Part shown: positions 12,329 to 23,197 of the stretch, one piece after another
How the letters are laid out: every line of letters begins with the position of its first letter
Numbering within the stretch: position 1 is the stretch's first letter
Assembly: GCA_963969395.1 (NCBI GenBank)
Contig: OZ017795.1
Coordinates: 42,141,063 to 42,205,062 of the forward strand
Source: Pseudoscleropodium purum
Lineage: Eukaryota; Streptophyta; Bryopsida; Hypnales; Brachytheciaceae
Reading direction: 5' to 3'
DNA: 64,000 bases
Translations under genes and position numbers: made by a program
The notes under the pieces: model-generated
The model's input: only the letters and a program-made list of their open reading frames with translations
What the model was told of the DNA's origin: nothing
Databases searched by the model: none

Positions 12329-12540
12329 TTCTTATTGCCCATTTTTTTAGATGGCTTTCTTGGATATTGTGACGGTTTCATTAGAGTATTTATATGGATT
12401 ATGAGAAATAATTCTTTCCATTGTTGTTTGATGTAATGGCTTATTTTAACATATATATAGAAATTATTTTAGGATTTCAATTTCCATGTTTCAAATTTTT
12501 TGTTCTGATTGGCTTGTTTTGTCATTGAAGTTACTTCAAG

Positions 12541-13249
12541 CTAGAGCTCGAAGCCAAAGGTGCAATCTCTAAGAATGACCTCCCTCCATTCTTGTCCTCG
12601 TGGTTAGATCGGAGTTCAGGAGCTGTTATGTATACTCCAAATCAAATGCGTACCTTTTCAATAGCTCATCTAAGTGGTGGAGGTTGGTACTTGGATTGCA
12701 ACGGAACTTTCACTCATCTGTCAAAGTTAGAGTTACGAGTATCTTTGGAAGGCAAAGGTATTGTTGATTTAGAGGTGGATGAGTTTACAAGATTGACAGA
12801 CAAGCAAAGGAGGAGGGCCATTGTGAGGAGGGAGGTCAATGATAAGAAAAAAGAAGCCTACCTCATTGACTTGGCGACCGCAAAGGAGAAGAAGGAAGTT
12901 GAAGGCTTGGAAAAGTTGGCAGAAAAGGAAAAGGAGAAAGAGAAGGAAAAGGAGGAGAAGGCCAAGTTGAAAGGCAAGAAAAAAGTTGATGAAAGTGGCC
13001 TAGTTCAAGATTCTTTGACAGTGGACCAAAGCTCCCAAATGCAAGTGGGATCTCAAGGCAAGATGAAGAAGAAGGCACTTTCACAGTTGACTGAAGATGT
13101 CATTATTCATGGGATGTAGGTTACTGGGTGAAGATGACGTGATCAACACTGAGGATTTAATCCTAAATCTAGTGATTGAGGACCTCATAGACAACATGGA
13201 CTTTGATCTTCCAAATTGCTTAATGGAGGTGTTGGAGTTCTTGAGGAAG
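12541..13249 (+). pseudogene. Lysine/glutamate-rich exon of the methyltransferase-like gene
   Basis: The exon follows an AG at 12539-12540 and opens LELEAKGAISKNDLPPF. It holds a 175-codon frame from 12592 with a highly charged coiled-coil-like segment at about residues 90-130 (repeated EKEKEKEKEEKAKLKGKKK). A stop at 13117-13119 is bypassed by a one-base shift: the next frame, from about 13113, reads GCRLLGEDDVINTEDLILNL and runs to a clear donor (AGGAAG-GTAATT) at 13249. The next exon starts at 13351 in compatible phase. I infer one frameshift in an otherwise conserved exon. Confidence 0.45.
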
Positions 13250-13350
13250 GTAATTTTTTCTTATTTTGATTAGCCTTTCATGAATGAAGTGATTGAAATG
13301 AACAAAATTTGGATGAGTGATTAATTGTTTGCAACATTGTACCTTTGTAG

Positions 13351-13701
13351 CTATTGGCAGGAAAGCCTCGCATGTACGAAGGTGTAGTGAACCAATTTCC
13401 AGGAATGGACCTTGTGATTTTTGATTGTCCAAAGAACTTGCCCATGTCGAGAGTGTCTCTTACTAAAAATGAGGTGCCCACATGGAACTCGGACATAGAT
13501 AACAAGGCTCTTCAATTAGCATCTGCTTTTGTAGAGAGGCATTTGCAAGACAATGGATGCATGATTATTTTTCACTCTTGGTGTGTAGATTCAAAGAATA
13601 ATATTGTAGGATTGTGTGAGACATACCCAATGGTGAAGTTGAAGGAGTTGTGTGGTGTGAATTGTCTCCCTTTGACATCTGCAATTGATTTTGTTGCATA
13701 G
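13351..13701 (+). pseudogene. Methyltransferase-like exon with a motif-IV-like block
   Basis: This follows the acceptor TTTGTAG at 13350. Protein: LLAGKPRMYEGVVNQFPGMD, LVIFDCPKNLPMSRVSLT, then LQLASAFVERHLQDNGCMII and FHSW. The pattern of hydrophobic strand, D-x-P-x-N, then a helix and L-x-x-x-G-C-M-I-I-F resembles motif IV (DPPY-type catalytic loop) plus the next strand of DNA amino-methyltransferases. The intron donor (GCATA-GTAAGT, 13699 on) and the next acceptor (TGTAG, 13793) do not join in frame: the junction creates TAA, another sign of decay. Catalytic competence is doubtful because the loop is DCPKN, not D/N-P-P-Y/F. Confidence 0.45.
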
Positions 13702-13796
13702 TAAGTTAAATAATTATTTGAAATTGAAGTGTTACTTGGTAATGCCTTAATTTATCATAATTTCTTACTTATGTTTGATTTCAATGATTGTAGACA

Positions 13797-14369
13797 ATGA
13801 AATTTGGCGTGAGTATTCTCATGAAGGATCTTGGTGACGATGCAAAATCTAATTTCTATTTCAAAAGATCAATGGCAATGAAGAAGGCTAATGCTGACCT
13901 TGTTTGGAATGATATGATCAACAATTATACTTTTGATGAAAACATGGCGATGAATAGTGATAAACTACGGCGGGCGGGTCGCAAAAAAGACCCTCACTTC
14001 TTGCAGATGCTCATTAAAGGCACAATTGTTGAAGGCAATTTGGTAGTAGAGTGGAGCACCCCTACATGTTAGTCTTTCATTTTGTTATTCAATATTTGTA
14101 TTCGATTTTGCAAAATGAAACATGAGATGAAGCTTTTGAATTTGTACATTTTAGGTGCATCAATTCTTGCTTGTTGTGGCTTGGGTCGTCACATTATGGC
14201 TTTAGAGGAGAACAAAGACATTTTTGATGCCCTCCTCGAACCCATGAAGAAGGAAGTTTTGATCATAGTGACAACACAATTGGCACCAACAAGTGTTGAA
14301 TCACAGGATCTTGAGTTGGCGCCTATGGTGCCCAAGAGGTTTATTCAGAAGACAAAAGCTAGTAAGTAA
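13797..14369 (+). pseudogene. Methyltransferase-like exons with a motif-I-like block
   Basis: Two exons are apparent, about 13794-14067 and 14155-14369. The splice between them (ACAT-GTTAGT to TTTTAG-GTGC) keeps the frame and creates WSTPTCASILACCGLGRH followed by IMALEENKDIFDALLEPM. Upstream is FLQMLIKGTIVEGNLVVEWS. This layout (a fetched helix, G-x-x-V-V-E, a loop, then A-C-x-x-x-G-R-H-x-x-A-L-E) resembles motifs X and I of amino-methyltransferases (usual form G-D-x-V-L-D-P-F-x-G-S-G-T, A-C, G-R, G-I-E). It lies C-terminal to the motif-IV-like exon, the circularly permuted order of beta-type enzymes. The glycine-rich loop is not conserved here, so activity is unlikely. A further small piece may follow at about 14459. 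Confidence 0.45.
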
Positions 14370-14529
14370 GTTTGCAATTTTTTTCTTCATTTCTTGTCAT
14401 AGTATTTTTTATGCTTCATAACTCTAGCATTTATCATGTACATTTCCAATCATATAGGGATGATGGCAGCAAATGCGATGATGAAGAATAGAAATGTTTT
14501 CTTCAGTCTGGAGAAGAATTTTGATCTTC

Positions 14530-16915
14530 TGGTATATGCCCAACAAATGGCTTTGGTATTTGTAAATTTTGACTGTCAAAAACCAAAACACACCAAAAAA
14601 AATATGCTTTGAATGTTTGAGATTTTATAGACCAATTAGTATCTAAAGGTAGAGAGACTTTTGAGTCGTCTACTGTAGATGATTCAGTGACGAAGTCTAT
14701 TGCAACTTAGACTCACAAGATTGACATATCTCATGAGTTATTATATTATGTGTTGATTTTGATTATGATTAGATTTGTTTGTTTTATGGCTACATCGTGT
14801 ACATATTTCTTTCCCTTTCTATTTGAGCAACACATAATTTGGAGGGGGAATGCAGTAAGTAATAGAAGTCGAAAAATAGGAATAAGGCAAATGTATGGTT
14901 GAGTGGCTCAATTTCTTGTGACACTCTTGAAAACTGCAAAGAACCCATTTTCAAATTGATCAATAGGTCACTTACATTTTATTTTTTTTATGAGACAATT
15001 GGATTTAGATAAATAAACTTGATGTCCAATAGTTCCATATTTTTTAATTCTTTTTGGCGACACAATGACCAAGGTGTGAAATTCAATAACTCCTTGAATC
15101 TTCTCCCTTTAGGCTTTAGCTACAATTTGCATTTGTAGCCTTTATTTGTTGTTTCCATAAGCATTATTGTTTTCTAAAAAATAGGATTAGAATATAGCAT
15201 TTTTGTCAAAGATAGCTTCCACTTACTTAGCCTACTTGGAATTGTTAGGTTTTGTTTATGTTTTTATTCTACTTCATATATGCTTTGGATTTCTTAAATA
15301 TTTTCTAAAGACTTATTTTTCAAAGAGAAATTGGATTGGAAATTTGGAATGTAAATGACATTCTTTCATATTTTTTTGAGCTTTGTAGATTTAGATATGA
15401 ATCTGCACATGTTGGACTGCTAAAAGGTTTAAGAAGCCCATTAATTTTAAATAGTAAACCCTACACCAAATTTTGTAATTGTGAATAGTGTAAAAAATTG
15501 AATGAATATATATGTGATATATTCATGATAATTAAGAATTGCAATTAATGTATGTTCCTTTTTTAATGAGCCAAATTATCAAATTACATATATTGATAGA
15601 ATACAAAATAAATGATAAAAAAATAGCACCCCCTATTAATTACCCAATGTTTGGATCTATATCTTTATTTTGAAGAACTACATCCCTTAAGGTGATTATA
15701 TTCAAAATTAACAAAATTTTGTTCTTACAAATAACATTTCAAATAATTTTTGGGAAAAGCATGTAGGTTGAAGAAAATGTCTTCACATTTCTTGAAATGT
15801 ATAACTTCTTAAATCCACAGTCATAGGTCCTTCATCTATTTTTTCTTCAAAAGAGTTTCCTATTCACAAGCTCACAAGCTCATGCTTACAAGCTTGCTTG
15901 CTAGCAACCCTGATTCAAAGTCAAACTATTGTAGAAGATGTTCCCTTTTCACAACAAAATTCTAAGGATGAATAGTTGCACTTTTGTCCTCCAAGGTGAA
16001 TAGTTGCATGGAAGAATTCTCCCATTGGATAGTTAGTGTCCGTAGTAGTATTACAAGGTTAAGGTACCACCACCTTAGTATGACAATATTTCTACAATGG
16101 TTTCAACATTGTCTTTTGCAAAATTCACACTAGCACTCCTTCAAAATTGTCAATTTTGTATGGAGCCTTGTTTGCGGAGCATATAGTTACCTAATCTAGT
16201 AGTTAGCAAATAAAAACATTCCACTTTCTTGATAACTACAAAATAAGGGCCAAATTTCTCATATCAATAAATACAAGCTTTTTGTAGATTTTAGCAAGTA
16301 AAAAATGGTCTTTGCTAATACGGCTCCCAAGAATCAATTAACAAACACCTCGCCAATATCATTTATAGTAGTTGGTGAAGATGAATTCTTAAGCCCGGAA
16401 TTCTAACTCTTAGTGCACTTGAAATTTTGACGTGAAGTCACCAATTTACACCACAAATTGCAAGGTAAGCTTTAAACAATATCACTTGTATTGTACTACA
16501 TTGCATTGCATTGTACATTTAAGCTTGATCTATCAAGGCTAATGATTTTGTCATTCACTTGTTGCATTACAATAGTTGAGACGATTGCAAGTTTGACATC
16601 ACCGATGTCATCATTTGCCACCTCTCTCCTTTAATTTCTCACTTCTACTTGAGATTCACTCCTCCTGTAATTTCATTCCTTTCAATTCGCTTTTGTTCAA
16701 TGATGCTCCATCCTTTCTTTTTTGGCCCACACAAGTCACGAAAGAAGAATGGAAAACAACAACAATGCTACAATTTATAGAGCACACATTTGGCCGACAA
16801 TGATGCCAATTGCAAATGGTTTTTCCCAGACAAAATACTTGAATTTCAAGAATTTTCTACAAATTGTACCTTGACACCATCTACCTACATTTTCTAGCTT
16901 GATCAATCTACACTT
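14530..16915. other. AT-rich non-coding stretch
   Basis: I see no gene. The 62-codon frame at 16615-16803 has no recognisable motif. Confidence 0.4.
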
Positions 16916-16918
16916 GTT

Positions 16919-17097
16919 CACAGGGAGACCGGGAGACAGTTACTCCCTCCCCCCCAGTACAAACTTGGAGGTTGTAACTTGCCCCCCCCCCCCCAAATTT
17001 CTTAAAACAGAAAGTTGTGGGTGTGTGTGTGTCAAGCTACAATGCTAAAGTTCGTACTGGGGGGGGGGGGGGGTAATTGTCTCCCGATCTCCCTGTG
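16919..17097. mobile_element. Short inverted-repeat element, CACTA-like termini
   Basis: A 179-bp element. The left end CACAGGGAGACCGGGAGACA pairs with the right end (TGTCTCCCGATCTCCCTGTG), with the pairing extended inward by opposed runs of C (left) and G (right). GTT directly precedes and follows the element (16916-16918, 17098-17100), consistent with a 3-bp target duplication. CAC-type termini with 3-bp duplications fit the CACTA (En/Spm) superfamily, but a 3-bp match is weak evidence. The centre holds a run of 14 C and a GT-rich tract. Confidence 0.55.
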
Positions 17098-17100
17098 GTT

Positions 17101-18818
17101 TTTCTTCATCATCTCATGATACAAACATGTACAATGCAAAACAATAGTTTAATGCTTGTAAAAGTTTCATAATTTTGTACTCCACGTTTTACACTACGTG
17201 TTTGTAATATACGTGTTTTGTAAGCTTACTAAGACCTTTTGCAGCACATGGGAGAACTTTTGCACCCCTCTTTCGGCTTTCCCCAATGCGAGACGTTAAA
17301 TACCTCCCATCAAGCTTTTGGGGGGTACTTGTGGTAGTGGGCCCTTGGCTTGGCCCTCGCCCCACCACAGCTTGGTGTCTTGGCTTCTAATTCCTCCCAT
17401 CATAAAACATCTCCCACTTGTAGCTTAGATCGTTGCAAGCGGCCATGATTTTTTTTTATCAGCAAAACAATCAGAGCTCACATTTGTGAGCCTAGTTTTT
17501 TGAAGCCTCATGGTAGAGGAGCAACAAATTTCAGTTTTCAAAAACTAGATCTAGCCTTTGGCATGCTAATGCACTTATTCTTTGGCTCAGTTCAATCTTT
17601 TGGAGCTACTGTTGTCTATCATTTCACGTGCATGTTCGAGCTCAACAAATGTAGAGTCATGTTTTTCCGGGGGTTTACTGTTACGGATTACAATCCTGAA
17701 TCTACAACAATGAAGAATGCAAGGCTGCTCTTGTGAATATTTCTAATTGATACAAGCAGGATTGATGGGCCCAATGTCTAATTTGAGACAACTTGTGTTG
17801 TAGTAACATATTGCAGATCGTGTATGGAGAAAGCCCCCACGAACTTTATTATAATTTGAACAAGTCTAAAGGACTAATTCATAGTGGTTGATTCTAGTTT
17901 GTTCTAACGTATAAGCATGGAAGACCTCTAGTATATGGATTGTGATGATTTTATACTTATTGTCCATATTTGTGACAGCAATCTTCAAACCAAGGCACTC
18001 ATCCATCATGATGTGAGAACCGTTGTCTTGTTCTATTTATAATTACACAAACATATATACATTACGTATCTGTCTATACAACAAAGCATGTGTTTGTTTA
18101 AAGCCACTGCAAAGTCGACTTTAGTCCCTATGGTTTCCTGCTTAGAGCATTCAATTCAAAAGAGATGCATAAACAAATCCAAGAAGATGAAAATTGAGAA
18201 TTTAGGAAAGCATCGCTTGTAGAAGTAAAGGTGCATGCTCAAACGATCGCATAAGATGTTGAAGACAAATAGACAAGGAATTGTGCTGAAGAAAGATAGA
18301 CGTACAATCAAGAGGTCTTCGTTTGAAGATGCAACTAAAAGAAAAACATCAACAAGGAGCCCACGCACATGACAACAGGGGGAGAGATGCCGACGAGTGT
18401 GCCAACCTTTGCTAGGCGAGGCAGCGAATTTTCCCGTGGCAGGTGAGAGCCCCGCCAGCACCCATGAACTTTAGTGGAGGCCTAGCGGCCCATGGTAGGG
18501 ACCTAGCAACTAGGAAGCTACAATAAAGCCGCCACTTCATCTCTCTCCTGTAAGCTGACTCTAGACTGCGAATGCCAAACTTTTTCGTGTTTTTTGTAAT
18601 GTTTTGCATAGCCAAAGGTTGAGGTTAAGGGTTGCTTCATTATTTTATAGTACTTGTTGTAAAGCACATGTCCAGTGTAGGGTAGAAATAGAGGAAGAGA
18701 ATTACTTGAGGATGACTCTTTCAAGTACTCCCCCCCCTCCCTTCCTTCCGGTCCACCTCCAATTCTAGCTTCATATGTGCAAGCACTAGTACAGGAACGG
18801 CATTGAAGCAATGCAATA
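17101..18818. other. Non-coding stretch with moderate GC patches
   Basis: I see no recognisable gene. Overlapping frames on both strands (17500-17736 plus, 18156-18844 minus) lack family motifs. The GC-richer patch at about 18370-18560 may be an old transposon fragment flanking the Harbinger remnant. Confidence 0.35.
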
Positions 18819-19579
18819 GTGAGTTTTTTGTTGTCCCAATGCAAAGAACATGTGGAGGCTCACAACATGATTATAATGCACCAACATCAATGGAAGAGGA
18901 TTCATAGGCTTCTTGTGGTACAATTTCCTCAAGAATCAGGGAAGAAGGTGAAATCATTAGTTGACAAGTGGGAGAAGCTACACAGTACGTACTCAAAGAT
19001 GAAGAAGTTGCAAAATCAAACTAGTGGCGGTGCACGTGATGATGGTGCCAAGTTTATTTGGTATGATCAAATTGATGAAATCTTGAGTTTCATAGCAAAG
19101 GCAAATGGTATTCCAAGGGGGATGGACCAAGGTGTATCTAGACCAAAGACACGGACCTTTGACGCACCTATTGATGTTAGTCAAGAGCACAATGGAGATG
19201 GTGAACAAGCATAGAGGCAGTCACCTACTCTTACAGGTCCACCTTCATCTGCTAGTACTATTGAAGATAGTATTGGAAGTAGTCCATGCACTCAGGTGGC
19301 AAACTTAGTAGGTTGTTGTGGTAAAGGTACCTCCTCACAACCTTCTAAGAGACCTAGAATTGATAGAAACCTAATAGAGACTTTAGATAGGATGGCTAAT
19401 TCCATTGCAAAGATTAAGAAGTTGAGAATCAAAGTAGCTTTGACTATGCACAAGGACAACTTGGTAGAACATTAAGAGAACAGGAAACTAGAGCTTGAAT
19501 TGTTTCAATTGTAGTAGGAGAATAGTGAACACATGGCATCCATGTTTATAGATGTGGTCAAGAAGAATGTTGAATAGTT
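18819..19579 (+). pseudogene. PIF/Harbinger-associated MYB/SANT-like DNA-binding ORF, decayed
   Basis: The first 131 codons (18819-19214) contain a trihelix/MYB-SANT-like pattern: HQWKRIHRLLVVQFPQESGK, then KVKSLVDKWEKLHSTYSKMK, then GAKFIWYDQIDEILS. This resembles the accessory DNA-binding ORF of plant PIF/Harbinger elements. The same frame continues past a TAG at 19212-19214 through SQPSKRPRIDRNLIETLD and further stops to about 19579, where a coiled-coil-like tail with KLELELFQL is visible. No ATG fits the start, so an upstream exon is probably lost. The DDE transposase of the same element lies convergently at 20150-21296. Calling it Harbinger rests largely on that neighbour. Confidence 0.55.
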
Positions 19580-20149
19580 TTTGGCTATGAGCATTACTTG
19601 CACTATATTTATCTTTTTCTTCTCTTATACGTATTTGATTTTATATGTGAAAATTTTGAAACGTCCTTCATTGTGAATAGTGCTCCAACTACAATCATAT
19701 GTATATACAAATTCATTATTAGTACTATCCACTCTTCACTTTTGAGTAAGCATTAAATGACAAAAACATTAATTAATATAATGTTGAATACTTAAATGTG
19801 ACTGTGCATGTGGTCACTTCTTGTATGAAATGCATTGAATTTGTTGGACATCATTGAATTTGAATTTCTTGCTCTAATCAAGTTCATGTACTATATTCAA
19901 GTACAAGATATCCTAGATTTTTATGATTTTAGGATACTCTTCTTTTTGAAACTTCAATATTTTTGAACTTCTTGAATCATATACACATGTATGTAACAGT
20001 TGGCATACAAAAAATTGTATTGAAATTCAAAACCAAGGAAATGTGACAATGTATAATTACTGAATAGTACAAATATAAACAACATGTTTGTACATAAGAT
20101 TTAGTGAAGTGACTACATATAGTATCTTATGAAATACCATTGACATTCA
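19580..20149. other. Non-coding spacer between the convergent Harbinger ORFs
   Basis: AT-rich. It probably represents the 3' untranslated regions of the two convergent genes of the decayed element. Confidence 0.4.
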
Positions 20150-21296
20150 CTATGGATTACATTCCAACCACGATGAGAATAGAACTTCCCTCATGGCTTT
20201 ACCTGCAAGTTTGGCAAACAAAACTTCACAAGGAAGCTGCATCCGCCCAATATGGAAACCCACATGAGGGTCATGTTGTAGTCTATGATCTGCAGGTACA
20301 TGCACACGTTGTCTATAGATCTCACAGTAGTTGTGTAGCACACAACAAGCTATAGTCACTGGGGTAGCTTTATGAACAAACATGTTGAACCCTTTTAGAA
20401 TATGCCAACGATTTTTTAATAATCCCAAAGCTTGTTCAATAACTATTCTACCACTATTAACAAAGGAATCGAACCTGCACAAATGACAATATAGTTTTAA
20501 TATGGAGCACATTAGAGATGTAAATTTTTAAACATTATAAATAAAAGGAAGAGTAGGTAAAAAAATTACATGTTGTAATCCACCATTGCTTCATTTCCAA
20601 ATTTGAAATTCCTCAACAAGTACGATCTGCTTGGGTACATTATGTCACCTATCAAATATAGCCTAATATCCATTCCCCTCAAGCGGATGACCGGCATTGC
20701 TAGAATTTGTCTTGTGCTCATTATATAGCAATAGAAGATACAACAAATTGTCCAGCATCATGTAGACCTCTTGGTTGGCCCGTACAAACATTCCAAAACA
20801 TCCTATTTGTGTCACACACTCCTTGCAAAATGATACTATGAAATTTTTTTTGATTAAAAAAATCATGGGGCATAGAAATATATCGTTTACTTAGTCGCCA
20901 AGTTAGAAAGATATGCATGCCATCAATAGCACTAGGTATTTTTGGTAACCTAGTGATATCCCTAAAACTTTCTATAATGCTCTGTAGTTGATTCCCATGA
21001 GGAGTGTGAATGAACTAGAAAAATAAACCGTACTCAGTAGTCCCTAATGCGTTGCATATAATTATAGTGTACTTGTGAATAGTGGACTCACCACATCCGT
21101 ATAAGTTGTGCATTCTAGCACAATTTACACCATGAGCTAATCGATATAAAACAAGCTTCTCTTGTTTTCTAACAGGAATTGGAGGTCTCACAAATTTAGT
21201 AGCAATGGGTTGCAAGAAGGGTGTCAATAAGTAAACTAAAGCCTCAAATGCTAAAAAATCCATGCAATGAGTTTGCCAATACTTGATATTCAACAT
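20150..21296 (-). pseudogene. PIF/Harbinger DDE transposase (DDE_Tnp_4 type), decayed
   Basis: The N-terminal helix-turn-helix region (21015-21296) contains VRKQEKLVLYRLAHGVNCAR and YGCGESTIHKY. After one in-frame TAG the same frame continues LPKIPSAIDGMHIF (first catalytic Asp), RYISMPHDFFNQKKFHSIIL and CTGQPRGLHDAGQF. A frame change near 20710-20725 leads to GMDIRLYLIGDIMYP (second Asp) and YLLRNFKFGNEAMVDYNM. A 95-bp intron (20475-20569, GTAATT to TGCAG) then joins to FDSFVNSGRIVIEQALGLLK (catalytic Glu) and CCVLHNYCEIYRQ. All three acidic residues survive. One nonsense codon and one frameshift make it a pseudogene. Element ends were not identified. Confidence 0.8.
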
Positions 21297-21482
21297 CTGT
21301 AGCGTTGTATGCTACACATCACCTTCTACAACATCATGGTGAATGTACTGGTGTGGCTCAACCGACCACATGTGTTGTGGGAACCATTACCTCCACGCTA
21401 TGACAACAATAATAGGAAGCAACCATTGTATGAAGTGACCTTTACCAATTTTGATTGGAATGATGGGCAAGACATGACGACG

Positions 21483-21845
21483 TCTACACCTATGGAAGGT
21501 AAAACAATACAATGGAAAATGCAAAAAAAACTAAAAGGGTCTGGTTGGCCATAGCTCCAATTTGTTACTACAATCTCAATGAATTCTTTACCTAAGCACC
21601 AAAAAATGAAGAGAGGTGCAAACCCTTAACCCCAATCTCAATGAGTGAAGAAAATTAAAACAATTAACCTTCCAAGTCCCTTGTGTGCATGCTGTGGTTG
21701 GAAATGGATAGGGGCCAAGGAACAGCAAGGAACAACGCAAAAAGGCAGCAGTGTGGAGTGGCAAACTAGTGCGGGGGATGAATGTGCATGAAGGGCTTCG
21801 TGTGGTGGCCAAGATTTCCGGCCTATCCACCTCCACTCTGCCAAC
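21483..21845 (+). repeat. 363-bp direct repeat flanking the Copia element, left copy
   Basis: It starts TCTACACCTATGGAAGG and ends CTCTGCCAAC immediately before the 5' LTR. The same 363 bp recurs at 27619-27981 immediately after the 3' LTR, with six substitutions by my manual comparison and no indels. It is not part of the LTR. It behaves like a target-site duplication roughly 70 times longer than the usual 5 bp, or a prior tandem duplication into whose junction the element inserted. Confidence 0.85.
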
Positions 21846-22289
21846 TGTTGAAGATATTGAGTAGGATGCTTTGGATTGTTTGTGAAAGCTCGTAGTATGG
21901 GCTAACGTTGGATAGGTGTTGTTTGTAGCCAAAGCAAGAACAATATAGGATCGCCACATGTCATGCATAGGATAGGCAAGGACACGTGGAAGGAAGCATG
22001 TTGGCGGACCGCCACGTGTCTTGCATGTGGTAGGCAAAGACACGTGGAGGGCATAGGATAGATGGACCGACACGTGGAGGGCCGCATGAGGATGGACCGC
22101 CATGTGGTCCATGAGGTGGCAAGAGGTGGCTTGCAAGTGGCTTTCGAAAGGACTTGCAAGACACTTGAGAGGCCACCAAGTAGTAGTATAAGAGGAGAGC
22201 TCTTAGCATGGGCTCACTACCCTTTCTCACACTTGTTTGTAATCCCCCTTCATTAGAATACATTGGCTTGGTGTTTCTTTTCTCAATAG
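21846..22289 (+). repeat. 5' LTR of the Copia element
   Basis: 444 bp, starting TGTTGAAGATATTGAG and ending CTCAATAG. It matches the 3' LTR except for G versus A in the block GTTGGCGGACC/GTTGGCAGACC. It contains many ACACGTGG-type words (G-box-like, about seven ACGTG/CATGTG cores between 21955 and 22110) and a TATA-like sequence (AGTATAAGAGGAG, about 22185) that could start transcription in the following R region. Confidence 0.95.
21955..22195 (+). promoter_or_regulatory. Putative Copia LTR promoter with clustered ACGTG motifs
   Basis: Within the 5' LTR, repeated GACACGTGG and CCACGTGTC words occur at short intervals. They are G-box/ABRE-like ACGT cores, bound in plants by bZIP and bHLH factors. 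A TATA-like AGTATAAGAGG follows. The arrangement suggests stress- or hormone-responsive LTR transcription; this is inferred from motifs only. Confidence 0.45.
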
Positions 22290-23197
22290 GTTATGGGCCC
22301 ACTCATGTGAGTTGCTATTAGAGATTGGATCTCATTGCAAGGTGTGTTGGAGGAGCATTGTTGGAGCTTGGAGCAAGTGGAGTTTGGAGTCATTTGGAGC
22401 ATTTTCATTGAAGATTTGGACCTTAGGGTGAGGTATTTTTGTTGTTTGGGGTTCATTTGTGCTCATTGAGGAGTGATTTGGTGCTTCATAGCCTTTGTTG
22501 GGAGCTAGAGTTTAGCTCTTCCTCCAAAGGGGCTAATTTGTGCATTTAATACTCCATTGAGGTGATTTGAAGCATTTGAGTGCTCATAAGAGAGATTTGC
22601 ATCATTTGAGGTCTGATTTGAGTGTATTAGATCATTTGGAAGTGCATTGGAGAGATTTGAACCACTTGGGGTTTGAATTGAGTGATTTGGAGCACTTGAG
22701 TATGCATTGGAGAGATTTGGGCCACTTGAGGTCTGATTTGAGTGATCTAGAGCACTAGAGTGTGCATTGGAGAGATTTAGACCACATGACGTCTGAATTG
22801 AGTGATTTGGAGCACTAGAGTGTGCATTGGAGAGATTTAGACCACTTGGGGTCTGAATTGAGTGATTTGGAGCACTAGAGTGTGCATTGGAGAGATTTAG
22901 GCCATTTCAGGTCTGAATTGAGTGATTTAGAGCACTAGAGTGTGCATTGGAGAGATTTGAGCCATTTGAGGTCTGAATTGAGTGATTTGGAGCACGAGAG
23001 TATGCATTGGAGAGATTTGGGCCACTTGAGGTCTGAATTGAGAGGATAGGACCATTGAGGGTCTTATTAGAAAGATTGAGGGTATTTGGGACCCTATTGG
23101 ACTTGTTACAACCACGAGGGAGTGAGTTGTGCATTTTGAGGTTACATTGAAGTGATTTGGATCACTTGGGGTTGTAGTAGAGTGGGAGGTATTCACC
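22290..23197 (+). other. Copia leader (5' untranslated) region
   Basis: A 908-bp region between the 5' LTR and the gag-pol ATG. It begins GGTTATGGGCCCACTCATG, where the primer-binding site should be, and contains the 60-bp tandem repeat at 22561-23045. Open frames inside it stop before the polyprotein, so I treat it as leader RNA. Confidence 0.8.
22561..23045 (+). repeat. 60-bp minisatellite in the Copia leader (about 8 units)
   Basis: Eight diverged units of about 60 bp with consensus elements GAGTGATTTGGAGCACTAGA, GTGTGCATTGGAGAGATTT and CCACTTGAGGTCTGAATT. The period stays at 60 bp across about 480 bp. Because 60 is a multiple of three, one frame (22567-22758) reads as a 20-residue repeat around HWRDLxHLRSDLSDLEHL before a stop. 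Confidence 0.9.

Noticed and set aside
22561..23045. Regular repeat array resembling a CRISPR
   Set aside because: Units are contiguous 60-bp tandem repeats without unique spacers, inside a plant retrotransposon leader.
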